Origin: Trichoplax adhaerens | Lineage: Eukaryota; Placozoa; Uniplacotomia; Trichoplacea; Trichoplacidae | DNA length: 64,000 nt | Reading direction: 5' to 3' | Assembly (NCBI RefSeq): GCF_000150275.1 | Contig: NW_002060953.1 | Coordinates: 175,030-239,029 of the forward strand | In this document: in pieces, positions 36,866 to 49,300 of the stretch | Layout of the letters: every line of letters begins with the position of its first letter | How positions within the stretch are numbered: the first letter of the stretch is position 1 | The notes under the pieces: model-generated | Told to the model about the DNA's origin: nothing | What the model saw: the letters and a program-made list of their open reading frames with translations, nothing else | Database searches by the model: none | Translations under genes and position numbers: made by a program

Positions 36866-39837
36866 GTTTAAATATTATTATAACAAACCAAATTAAATTG
36901 GAGTCTACTTGGATAAAATAAACCCGTTTAAATATATTTTAGACGTTAATCACAGTCAATAATATTATATATATAGTTTTAAAATTAGCTAGATTTCTAG
37001 GACCAGATACACAAATAACTGCTAGAAAATGGTATTTTTCACAAATACTGTAGGCACACAAAACTCTCTGCAAAGTCCACATAGATAGCGTATACTGTAC
37101 ATAAATTCATTAATGCGTTTGCGAATTTTGGATACCACGCTGTTCAAGAATAACTCTATGTAAAAAACACGGCAGAAAACTTTAACATATTAATACAGTC
37201 CATTAATGAGTAACTATTTTACGTTACCGAAATATTCTCATGACTAGTAAATTAATCCAATAGTAGACTATGATCCCACCTCGAGAAGATAGAATCAATT
37301 ATATATAAATTGCATTCCCCTACAAACTATTGCTGCATCTCTCGCAAAATGAGACTATGACTGCTAATTCAGGTCCAATTTTTCATAACCATAACCACTT
37401 ACATAGTACTACCTTACACAGTTTGAAAAAATAAACTAAAGTAAAACGATTGGTGTAAGCATCCTTTCGAAACTTAAGATATTAGGTAGGCCAAGCGCTA
37501 TGATACTGAAGCTTAAATTATAATTATGGCCACTATTTTTTTGGAGCCTTTCATTCTCAAATGGAATTTTTTCACAGAAATTCAATGAAATTGTAAATTG
37601 AGTGCTACGTACTTACAGTGCCTGCCAATGAATTGATTATGAGTTGTAACTACTGTAGTTTAATAATAATACCTGTAATCGTTGAGTACAGTCAATATAA
37701 CCTAATTGCAGTATGCATAATGATGACACTACTGGTATGCTTCGCCACAGTTGAATTTGAAGCGCAGGGTGAAGCTCAATGAAATTGTAAATTTAGTGCT
37801 ACGTACTTACAGTATCTGCCAATGAATTGATTATGAGTTGTAACTACTGTAGTTTAATAATAATACCTGTAATCGTTAAAACCTATTTACTACAATGATG
37901 GCCGACATTTCTTCGAACTTTACGATGTTATTAGGCAGGTGTTAAGAATAGAAACATAACTTTCAAGAATAAACTACAGCTAAATTTTTTAAAGCCTTCC
38001 TATTATTATTAAATAGCATTTTTTTCAGAGAAATTCAATGAAATTATCAATTCAGTAGTACGAATTATTGAACTTACCTGTCACTGAAATGAGGATTGTA
38101 ACCATAATAATCATGAATTATAATTATTATTGTTAGTGTAATGAATACCGATACCGTACACTACAGTATAACAATGGCATTACTTCACTACAACAAGGTG
38201 AAACGCAGGGCAGTGAAGCAAATACTGCCCTTCAATCAACATTCAACAATCACCTTTGCAGCTAATCGTGCTATTAATTATTGGTGAGTGTACACTGTAC
38301 AGTATAGTGTACAGTCTATGTGTTCGATAAATTGTACTAACAGTACAGTAGATATTCCTGTTTGCCTTACCGAACTTGTTCAAAGTGTAACAGAGAAGGA
38401 TATGCTAGAAAGTTGATACATTTACAAGTAGATTAAAATGCATCTTCCAGAGCTAAACTAGATCATTTTTACGCAGCATATTCGTATCTACTTGTAGTAA
38501 ATTAATTCAATATCCTGCAACAGATCCCTTGATGAATTCGAAATGTTGAAACACAACACGTGTATAAATTTTATTTGAATTCCGCGTCAACACTCAGGAT
38601 CATATTTGCTAGATGAACTGTGTCCTTGGCAATGAGACGAACGATGCCTATTAATTACCTCTTTAGAAGTATTTGTTCATTTTATAGCAGATGCACAGTG
38701 CATGCGATATCACAGTAGCAAGGAAAATCAGTTTATAAGAAATAATATCACTGTAAAAGCATTCTAATGACAACCAAAATTAGTACGACGAGAATTTGAT
38801 GTTTATTACCCCAATTACCACCAAACTTGGGGTTTTCAAACGGAAAATATTTCATGTAAACCTGCACAGGGATGTTACATTTTGTATCTTACAGTAAAGA
38901 CAAAAATTAATAATGTATATTATAAGGTATACTCATATCGGTACGTATATCGTACGATCACGCTTCGAACAAGACGTTCAATAAAGTTGAATTTGTTGCA
39001 TATTCATGAAATAGCAAATTGCTTGAGATACTGTATAACCGCTGCGGAATATAGAGATATATATATATATACAAAGAATGAGGTTACATCAAGGAAAGAA
39101 CAAAAAAATCTGAAGAATGGAAAGAGCGCACAAAAGTCTACGAGCATGTTAATTTAAATTATAATTTTTATATAGAAGAACTGAAAGCTCTATTATTTCT
39201 AAGTTGATTCCGATGTGAGCGCTTAAAATGCTCTTGATACACTGCAACAAAACAGCGTACGTCATCGCTCAAACTCATTACGTTTTAATACAGTATGTGC
39301 ATACTACAATACAGACAAGTAAATGCATTTAAACTTGATAGAATACCTGATAGCATACTTCAATAAATTTCTGGTCAATATAATACGCTATCGTTTCGAG
39401 TAAGATGTATGTTGTCTAAAGGTACAGTAATACTATCATATTTGACGATAAAATTTATGGACTTAGCCATACACAATAAAGATAGAAGTAATTTAAAAAT
39501 GCTAAATAAGCATCTGAATACTACATAGCCGAGAACTCACAGTCTACCTGCTCATAATGAATAGATTTCATAAATACTAATCATCTATATATCCAAGGTA
39601 TAGGACAAACTAAGCTACAAAACTGCGGTTAGAACATTTATTACTCAATACCATTGGAATGTTGCAGCAACAGAACTAGTGGTATAAAGTAAAATTAAAA
39701 ATTAGAAAGCAACACGGCATAAAACGTGTATAGCGTCACCGGAACTTTGATATGTAACATACTGATTTCGTGCTGACTTGGAAGAGATATCAGCAAAATT
39801 ATGCATTATAGCAATGCTATTGCATTAACCACTCATT
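36866..39837. other. Intergenic region with local repeats between SYCP3 and KMT5
   Basis: No gene was recognised. The region holds a threefold local repeat (37579-38150), a GTAC palindrome group (about 38288-38352) and an (AT)n run at about 39058-39071. The open plus-strand stretch at 38882-39157 is low in information and contains the AT run, so it is not called. Confidence 0.55.
37579..38150 (+). repeat. Local direct repeat of about 105 bp, two close copies and one diverged
   Basis: Copies start with TCAATGAAATT at 37582, 37776 and 38035. The first two are near identical over about 105 bases (GTGCTACGTACTTACAG, CCAATGAATTGATTATGAG, TAATAATACCTGTAATCGTT). The third shares the upstream AAAGCCTTCC/GAGCCTTTC part and the start but is diverged. 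The unit looks like an old insertion sequence or tandem duplication. No coding capacity is evident. Confidence 0.75.
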
Positions 39838-39838
39838 T

Positions 39839-39844
39839 TTTATT
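39839..39844 (-). terminator. Polyadenylation hexamer next to the KMT5 stop codon
   Basis: Read on the minus strand, AATAAA begins one base after the TGA stop (39846-39848). If used, the 3' UTR would be only about 15-30 nt. It may be incidental in AT-rich sequence. Confidence 0.35.
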
Positions 39845-39845
39845 C

Positions 39846-42048
39846 TCAAATATTTGGTATTTCCTTTAGCGCTTCAGAATTGGAATCTAGTTGAAGCTTT
39901 TCACAAGCACCCGTTGACGAATCGCTACACTGGCTTGATGACAATGAGTCTGCCGAATGAAGCCTCCTAAATTTTAATCGATTATCTGTTTCTCGGAGTG
40001 AATAGTTAATTCGCTTTAGAGACCCATTTGCTTGCTCTCTACGTCTCCTATAAATTGATATAGAATTCAGTGAGCTGTTTATGCCGTATACTAATATAGC
40101 TTACAACAACAATGCATACCCCTCTCAGTCTGTGATACTTTTATGAGGTACATAAATTTAGCAGACTTCTCATTACGCAATGTCAAATTAAGATTTCTCA
40201 CCGCTTACAGTATCAAGTAGTAGTACAATAAACAAATAAAAATGAAAGTAATAGTGTTCACTAGTTTAACTACTGAACATACGTATATTCCAATACATCC
40301 ACGTAATCCGATATAAGGCTAAGTTTGCGCTAAGAGATATGAATAGCAGTAGCAATATACCTTTCACATGTCTCGCACTTGCAATCCTTATTGTTATCAC
40401 CAAAAAAATTGTCACCGTAATAACAAGTAACTTCATCACCGGCCTTTAAATCGCGAAGAACTTTTACACAAGCTGTATTTCTACCGGTGGAGATAAACTG
40501 TATACAATCAATCCAAAAATAGATAGATATAAAATTAAGGCTCTTATTTCATGATTAATTCAGCGGGGTACGTCATTTACAATATTACCTTACAAGATGG
40601 TCGACAGTCTGGTACCCGAAAAAGAACAAAGTAATGGTTATAAACATCTTATTTAAATTAAATGTTAATTTCTATCAGTAGCCAAACGTCCATTTTACAA
40701 CTTAACTTCGAGTAAATACTAACTTGCGATAAATAGCAACAGCAAAGAAATAGTTGATAAGCCCATCGTTTTACATTAGCTACTATTAAAACTAACCGTG
40801 ATTGATGTAGGCCGCAGGCCCAAGCCACAACTGCGAACACTTCTTTCTGGTAGAAAACATGATACTAAAATCATTCTCCCCGGGCAGAAGGAGACGCTTC
40901 TCTTCATCTTCTGTCATTTCAGCAATACAACCACATAGATCATGTATTTTGCTCGATTTCAGCCTACAGTACAACAAGAATATTATTTATTTAAACCAAA
41001 TCTAAGCATTAACTTCTTAGCAAGCGATGAACGAAATTTAATAATACATCTGCTATCTTTCACTGTACAAGCTATAGTAGCTTTACGAGATGTCTTAGTC
41101 AAGCCATCATACCAGTAACGTAAGGTATGAAGTAAATGCCTTAGCAACGAGGTATCATTTAAACTTCACTTTGCAGTATATTTAATTATAACAGAAGCGT
41201 GCTAATGCAATATCATACCATTCCGTTGTTACGCTTATCTTTGCTTCTAACTTTTCTGCAGAGTATCGCCTGACTGGCAAAATGCTGAAGCCACTATTTG
41301 GCGAAAAAACTCGTAGATAACGGCATAGCTATAGTTAGACAGAATATGATATTAAGAACCAAGGCACGCAGTAACTTTACAGCAAACACTACTTAGGCAC
41401 AAATTAATCTGCAAATTGATCCCGCTCAAGTCTTAACTACTGAAGTTAATCATGCAAAGCTACTGCTATATGTTAGTCTTCATTTAGCTTGAGTACTAAG
41501 CAATAACTGCAAAATAGAACTGTATCATCACCTCATATTCAGCAAATTTATTAACTTTTGTACCAAATCTACAACTAAAATGATGATAATTTACACTATG
41601 CAAAACTTTCGTAAATTTAATATATAAAATTGACAGTTGATAACATTGCATAATCTACTGAAAGCGGATAGTGAAATATACCTATTACCTAAAAGCTTCA
41701 CAACAGTGCAATTATTATTTTAAATCAAATCAAGCAAAAGACTGAAAGAGTATTTTTTTAAATAATATTCAAATCAGTATTCCTTACATGCTCTTTGAAA
41801 AGTTGCTTTTGAAGCGGGTCCTTATTCATCAAATAATGGCATGCCCACTTCGTAGATAAAATGCCATTACACGCTTCATCCAAATTGCCTGAAGATATGT
41901 ACTCTTCGACGATACTTCGCAGCTCTTCTCTATTGCAGGTAACCCAGCGAAACTTGGGGTTCATCTTATGCGTTTTAAACCCAAGCAGAGGGTCAATAAC
42001 CAGGCTGATCGCAATATCGTCGTATTCAGCTAATTGACTCGCTTGCAT
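39846..42048 (-). CDS. KMT5B: SUV4-20 type histone H4 lysine-20 methyltransferase
   Basis: Nuclear SET-domain enzyme that makes H4K20me2/3 in KMT5B/KMT5C families. Six exons, minus strand: 41788-42048, 41219-41328, 40797-40963, 40589-40608, 40361-40497 and 39846-40047, giving 298 residues. The start is the ATG at 42048; in-frame sequence upstream reaches a stop soon after. The N-terminal helical domain carries the family signature [19 protein letters not shown] and [11 protein letters not shown]...[10 protein letters not shown]. The SET domain follows: [51 protein letters not shown] with the NHxC motif at 178-181, then [13 protein letters not shown] and the post-[12 protein letters not shown] cysteines (225, 227, 230). 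The fourth exon is only 20 nt and encodes CRPSCK. The C-tail is short and serine-rich, unlike the long tails of vertebrate KMT5B, so length is closer to a minimal enzyme. One gene probably stands for both vertebrate paralogues. Confidence 0.93.
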
Positions 42049-42066
42049 TGATCCGATCAACACCAA

Positions 42067-45000
42067 TGATTAGAACGTTGCCTCTAAAGAATTTGCGAAA
42101 TCATCAATCGCCTCGGAGTTATGTGCCGGGGATCTATATAAGCGTGGCATGATGATGAATACAGTATTAAGAAAAGCAAAATGATGAATATGCAACCTCT
42201 ATTAAGTAATACTTAGAGTGCATCAAGAGTAAAGTATCCGCTTTAAGGAATTCAATTACTAAGACTGCCAAACGAGGTCATTTATGTAAACTCTATGTGA
42301 TTTTACAAATTCACGTGTACTGTACAGTAGTTGCTCCTTTTCTTATTGGGGCTTCAAGTAACAGTTGATTTGACTATAGAAGTTCCTAAATCATCAGGAC
42401 CATACGCGTAGATGTGTATTGCCGTCGAACAGCAACGATTCGACCTGAATTCCCGTTTGCGATATAGGAATAAACTATATAGCCCTCCAGTCCTTTGTCT
42501 TCTTTTCGTAAATTATGTATTACAATATACGAGTACATGTAGTTTCTAATGGAAACAGTTTCGATTCAATATTTTCCATTTATAAATTGTATATGTCACA
42601 TTACGTGTAAATTTGTTAACGTGAGAATTTCCCAACAGTGCACGACTTTGCAAGGTGGCAACGATATTGCACTAATACGTTGTTCTGCACAATGAGTACA
42701 AACACGTCACCATCACACTACCCCGAATGGTTCTGGTGGACTCCTGGAAATTAACGAACTGTCTCTTTCATATCCTAAAGTAAATGTATCTAACGTACTC
42801 ATTATTCACCACAGCAAAGGCCACTCCTAAGAGCCGATGAATAAGTGCATAATATTAAGTATTATTCCAACAATAAAAACGGCCGTAATACTATATACAA
42901 AAGTACAACTACTAGACACCAATTTTTTAATTATATCTGCTAGCAATGTCTCTAGTCAGTTTCAAAACATTGAGATTGTATAAGTTCAATGTTATCTGAA
43001 GATACTGAGTTCATTTTATTACAGTAGGCTTTGCAAATTATGATTCTATTTTATTAATTAGTTCTTTCTTCAAATTGAATTTCAAATTTTAAATTTTCGG
43101 AGTACTGTGTCAAATTTACGCTACAGCATGTATTGTACAGTTATATTGCATAGTGTAGTATTAAACAATAGTAGTCAATTGATCGATTCCGAAGGAGAGA
43201 TCAGTAGGACCAGGAACTTGTAAAAGCGTTCAATTTTCTCCTTTAAGGTACACAATAAGTTATAAGTTATTGCCGTTATTACAACTGCGGAATGCCATAT
43301 ATATTTAAATTATAACGTATTATCTAATTTATCGCTGTCATTTACCGCTGTAGTTGGAAATGTTGCCAAATGAATCGTTGCCTGAGTGTTTCGATGTCTG
43401 TCTGAGCTAGCCTGAGCGCGTACTTTGAATAACGCTAAGTAATACACAGTACTAAACTATTGCAGTGCCAAAATGACAGCATGTACAGAACCTAGCACAC
43501 TTACAACCTATTCTACAAAAGTCATGGTTGTCTCATATTTTATTTTATAGTAAATCAATTCTTTCCTCACCTGAAAAGCTAAAAAAGCTCACCAAATTAT
43601 TACTTTCGAATTTCACGATCTAATTAGCTGTCTTACTAGGCATCGCCAGTGATGGTTACTGTGACTTCTCTTTTCAGAACTTTACACTATACTGTACTAT
43701 ACTGCACACTGTACAGTACTGCATAATGATTGATGAGAAAGCTATCTATCACAAGAGATTTCATGATTGGAATATTGTACTGTACAGTGTACAGTACAGT
43801 AGCGCTACAGTATGCCTCTAAGTATTGTACACTGTACACTGTACAGGACTGTGCAGTACTGTTACTCAATCGTCAATACTCAGTGTACGGTACAGTATGG
43901 TATGTGAGTCACAATACAGTCCAGTAGCGTAGAGTACTCCTGCAATACAATACTGTACCTTAAACATGGTCCTGTACTGTACACTCACTGTTGACTGTGA
44001 TGTCTGTCAATGTAATCACATGATCAATTCTCGTTGGATAAGATAGCAACATAATCCACCAATCAGAATGCGTTAGGATGATCGTTAATTTTTTCAAATT
44101 TGAAAAATTTTTTACACCTGCTTTTACACCAACACGCCTCTAGTACAGTACTGTAACTTGGTATGTCTATGATATCGTAGCCGAGAAATTATAACTTTGA
44201 CTATCGCTGTTCCGTTCCTTACTGTATGATCGCTTCGTAGCTCGGTAGGGACTACAGTAGTGTTATTATTTCATGAAATACATAGAGTAAACAGAACAGA
44301 ATCGAATAAATTCGATCGTCTCAAAGCAGAAGATAGTTGAACATTTTAGATAACACAATCGATACATTGTGATCATTGTTTAGTACCGTACGCCGCAGTA
44401 ACGTCAACCAATATTCTGTCATCAACATTACTCTTCCCATTGCCGACCGTCAATACGGAAAGAATTGAAACACAATTTGGTGCATCGATTTTCTTCAACT
44501 CTATTTGAAAGCAATTATCAGTAAGTATCTAGTAAGTTTTTAATGTTCGATTTACTCGATGAATGAATTAATTCTATATCGCATGGAGCGAACACTGCAT
44601 AGTGTATTGTACAAGCACAACAAGTCTGTTCATAAAGTCGATGGATTAATTCGTATTCTACAATCGAATTGATCAAAGTATACTTGATCCATCAGTGGTC
44701 AGTATTATTTTCAACAACTGGACGAGTAAACCTTCTGATCTTAATTGAACATTTACACAATTTAAACAATTTCCAATAAACCTGATCCCAACCTCAAATT
44801 GCTTTATTTCAACCCATTCACGACACTACGTTCAATTTTACTATACTTTTCATTGGTGCTACCGAAATATAGTTTGCATGAACTTTACTAAAATAGATTC
44901 AAGATTAGTCTCAGATTGTTTACAGCACTCCGGTCCACTGATGCTAGGATATACATGTATTCTTATAGTGCATCTTCAGATACATTGCTTGCAAAGACAA

Positions 45001-45185
45001 GTAATATTTAAATTTCTTCCAGTGCTAGTAGTTATGATGTTGAACTAATGTGTCAGATAGTAACCGTTGGAATTTGAAAACTTATTAAGATAAATTACTT
45101 TCCAACACTCTTTTCAATCCCTCTATACTGTACACATATGTATCTCTTATAGATCGAAACGAGAATAAATTGAAATCCAGAAATT
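42067..45185. other. Divergent intergenic region between KMT5 and the 97-residue gene
   Basis: No gene was recognised in about 3.1 kb between two divergently transcribed genes. Its main content is the GTAC palindrome cluster at 43684-43986. Promoters of both neighbours should lie here, but no specific element can be named. Confidence 0.5.
43684..43986. repeat. Dense GTACTGTACAGT palindrome cluster
   Basis: About 300 bases in which TACTGTAC, GTACAGTAC, GTACACTGTAC and CAGTACTG recur in both orientations, for example GTACTGTACAGTGTACAG near 43777-43795 and TGTACACTGTACACTGTACA near 43828-43847. The region could fold into many alternative hairpins. The apparent open frames on both strands (43687-43927) are by-products of the repeat. 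Confidence 0.85.
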
Positions 45186-46331
45186 ATGGCTGAAATTAAA
45201 GATACAAAACCCAGTGAGCCTATACCGCAAGAACCAAAGTACAACATTCCCGCAGAAATCAAAAGAATTCAATCCAGCAAAAATGCTGACAAGTGGTATG
45301 CATCAGTAAATTGACTATATATGAAAGATAGCATATGAACTGCTAATGTTGATGCAACCCACGTATATGTATTATGTACGTATAAGTATATTCCAAAACA
45401 CTTTGTTCTAATGGACTACTTATAAGTTGGCATTACAGTCACATTATCACGCCAGTAGCGTATTGCATTAATAAATCATTTCCTAAAAAGCAGTAAAGAA
45501 TGATTGATATTTGACTATGTTAGGAACGCCAAATATTCGATACAAAAGCAGCTGGATAAGATATAATATAGTTATATCAATGTGATTATCACTGATGATA
45601 GAATTCAAGCAGTATCATCGTGCGATATGTATCCCTTTGTAATTAACATTGGTGTTACAAAAGTAGTCGCAAAAGAAATAGTAGTCATACTGAAGCTCTA
45701 TTACGAATCTAGAAAACTATGTTGTGCTTACAAACTTTACTGTACTGTACAACTGTATATACAAATCTAAAATTAGTTGCCTACGAATAAGTTAATCATT
45801 TATCGCTGTATTAACCGAGTTCTAATCCAGTACAGTAGAACATTATCATTTCCTAGTATAATGCTGTCGGATCCCCTACCATGGATTATCACATTGAATG
45901 TAATTGCAAAGTACATTCTACATGTATTGGCAGACAGTAAATGTGAGAATTAATCTTCCTTATTATTGAAATTAGGGGATGCCTAAGCCCAACCGACAAT
46001 ATGATGTCACCTTGTTCTCAAAAGCTTATGTCGCGGAGAAAAGTTGCCATGCCTTTGTAAGCGTAGCACATTACTGAAATAGATTATGCCAGACTATATT
46101 GGATGCGAGTTTCATCTAGAACTGTGCTCGTCCAGTATTAGCATGTTTTATTGCAATTATCTGGAATAAAATCCTTATGTATTAATTTGCTGATATTAAT
46201 ATTGAAATTAATATTTTGACGAAATTAGGAGCAAACGTGCTGCATTCCTAAGCAGTGCTCTAAAATATGAGCAGAGAAAGAAAGAGCTACAGCCTACCAA
46301 TGAAACAGGGAAAGAAAATAATAATCAGTAG
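45186..46331 (+). CDS. Small conserved-looking protein of unknown function (97 residues)
   Basis: Three exons (45186-45295, 45976-46056 and 46229-46331) join in phase through GT-AG introns into a 97-residue protein. I do not recognise the family. Visible features: a proline- and charge-rich N-terminus (KPSEPIPQEPKYNIPAEIKR); a Trp encoded across the first junction (ADKWGCLSPTDNMMSPCSQK), which carries two Ser-Pro sites and two cysteines; a basic RRK segment; and a helical C-terminus (AAFLSSALKYEQRKKELQ) ending in a polar tail with KENNNQ. There is no signal peptide or membrane segment, so a cytosolic or nuclear adaptor-like role is possible. The two SP sites could be proline-directed phosphorylation sites. 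Clean phases and protein-like composition support a real gene; function is unknown. Confidence 0.7.
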
Positions 46332-49300
46332 CTTATTCGTTCTACGTATTCCCTGGATAAACTTAATTAACGTTTTTTCAGGCATCGCTTTAAAATTATT
46401 TTGAAATATCTGTTGAATCAATTTAAGTAATGTACAAAACAATCTACGGACTAGAACGCGTATTTCCTGTACATTTGTCTTAAATAGTGCGGTTATATCG
46501 TAGTAAAGTTAACTCATAATAACACCATTAAAATAACGTTTGTTCGACCACTTTACATCCCTGCTATTTCTGTTTAACTTAAATGCACAAAATGAATAAT
46601 AACGTACAATCTAGTGTGTATTTATGTATACTATCGCAATATTATATATTAATTACTACGAATATGTAAGTATCATAATTCGTTAGAATTAAAGTCTACA
46701 TGTAAATTAATTTCAAATTGATAAGAAATCCATTAATTTTACTTAGCTCAGGAAGAGCGGGAATCATTAAAAACAATTGTTAAGGTATTTTCTTTGCTTA
46801 CTGTATGACCTCTTCAGAATAAAAATCATGCATGAATTTTGCTATAGATAGGATAGCAATTTTAGACCTATGAGATACAAAGTTGAGTAGCTGCAGTAAA
46901 AAATTACAAAAACCTGCGAAGTAAGATACAAATGAATAATAAATATCATCATTATCGGACAATATCCAATGATAATTATATCAGCATATGAGTATGTTGG
47001 CTTCTTTTGTATACTGAAATTACTTTCATGAAAGCATTTATAAGGAAATGAGGAATTTAAGGAATATACGGTTGAATCGATTCTGTAAATTACTATAAGA
47101 CAGCATACCCTGTCCAGATTAAACCATTTACGTGCAAAGAGCAATTTGCTTAAATTAAACAGGCATGGCAACGAAAGGTCAATAATACTTCATAATACTG
47201 CGATTGCGGAAAATAACGACTTTAAGTTAACGTCATTGTTAAAACGTAATTTGAAAATAATGAAATCTTCACTCCACGTACAGCTAATTCCTGTGGCATT
47301 TAATTCCTGTTTCACTCCACAAAAGATACCTGTTACATAATTACATTAATTTATTTTACGTAAATTTTCTGTGAAGAAATTTCGATCGGAATCGTAATAA
47401 ATCAAAAAAAGTATTTAATAAATAAATGTACGCGTGTATTAAAAATATTAAAAATACTTTCATTGTCTCTATCAGAAAATTTAAGTTGATCGCCAACATT
47501 CGCTGACATGAAGCCATACTACTGTAGTATGCATTATTGCGATTGACTGTTAAAATCGAAGCAGCTGCAATGATTATAATTGCAATTTACAATAAAAATA
47601 AAAAAATTGAAATTTGCAGAGTATCGAAACCTATCTATCAATAACGACAATTTTATACTGTTGTTAGAATTCATCGCGAAAAAGTAGGCGTGGATTGCAA
47701 AATAGATTGAAATTGTTCCGTAGTTTTATGACAAATACTCAATACTTTTCATCTTTTCCGATTTACTATCATCTAACAAACATCAACTGCCATCACAATC
47801 ACGATAGCTTCTGAGAAAGCAAACTTCAGTTAATGAGCATTTCTCTTCAATGTCCGATGTCTTTATCAAGAGCTCATATGAAGTGAAAAAGATGATGTTC
47901 AACTTTCTTATCGAAATGAGTTTCACGCAGAAAAAATAAATTAATTAATAGCTAAACATAGTTGATATATCAACTGAAGCTATTGTTTTCATATAGTCAA
48001 TTCCACGAAATGCGGAAAAAGTTTCATCACAATACTCAAAAATTTGGAATTATAATCACGGTCGTTATCTATTCAAGTTGAATGAATATCGATTAATGAA
48101 GGATTTATTTTACGTATTTAATAATAACTCTATTGCACCCAAGAATTTCACTATCTAAGATATTGTTGAAAAGGTAAGGCAGATGTTGATGGCTATGTAT
48201 AATACGTGTAAAATTAAGGGGTAGCATTCTGTCTATGGCTATACTAAGGCGTAAACAGCCATATTGCAAGAACGTGTAGCAACATAATAAAATATTTCAT
48301 GTTGCAAATAAAATACTATAAAAATTAGATAAATACATAGTTATTTAATATTATAATTATCAGTAGAGCATTTGCAATGCTTTCCAGATTTAAAATTATA
48401 ATTATAATTCAAAAATTAACGAAGATTGATAAGTATCATCGACTGAAAGCAAAACTTAGATACTCTGTAATTCTTTAGTTGGAATCTATAATAAATTATA
48501 GGTGACACAGCTTATACACCAATGTCATAATTTCAAGTCTGCGACAAGGAAACGTAGAGTAAAAGTCTATAAGTAACTACTGACTGAAACGCCCTTTTAC
48601 TAAACGTTAAACACACATAGCGAAGTACCGTAAAGATAGAACTTTTATTAACGTAGACACATCTATAATTTTTCACCACACAACTCAACTCAAACATTCC
48701 CGTTTATGTAGCAACCGTCTAATTTGTAAACTACAACAGTGTTATTATTATACCTTGCTAGGAGAGACATCTCGAATCTCGAATTGAGACGTTGCTTACA
48801 CAGCTTTGCTATCCGTAAATATTTTTAATCTCTTATTCATACTTAATCTTAATCTAAGCATTTATGTTGTCTAATTCAACTATCAATAGCTAGAACTTGA
48901 ATTATCTTCTACTATCTACCTATAATAACAGTTAATATAAAATATGTAATAGCCTATCATAAATAGTATCCACGTTAAGGCCTTACTTATCTTACCTAGC
49001 ACTACAAATACAGATACTAAATAAAGCTTACATCGTCTTTTTACATTATTTGTAATTATTAGGTACTACCTTGACTTACTGAATGGATAAGCGAGAGTAA
49101 GAGTAATTTACGACCCTCGATTTGCCATAATAACTAAGTTTCTCAAACTCCATCAATTTTATTTCTTTAAATACAACAATGCATTCTAATAATTAAAAAT
49201 AGAATACAGCAAGAGTTCGAAGCCTATCTCTACGTACATACTAATGCTTTAAGATGCAATTTTAACAATAGCTACTATACGTAAGTTGTTTAAATGAATT

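Noticed and set aside
38882-39157. 91-codon plus-strand open frame
   Set aside because: It includes the (AT)n run translated as IYIYT; no family resemblance or splice context.
43687-43927. Overlapping open frames on both strands (about 60-65 codons)
   Set aside because: They are translations of the GTACTGTAC palindrome cluster; the peptides are repetitive in Y, C, T and V and mirror each other.
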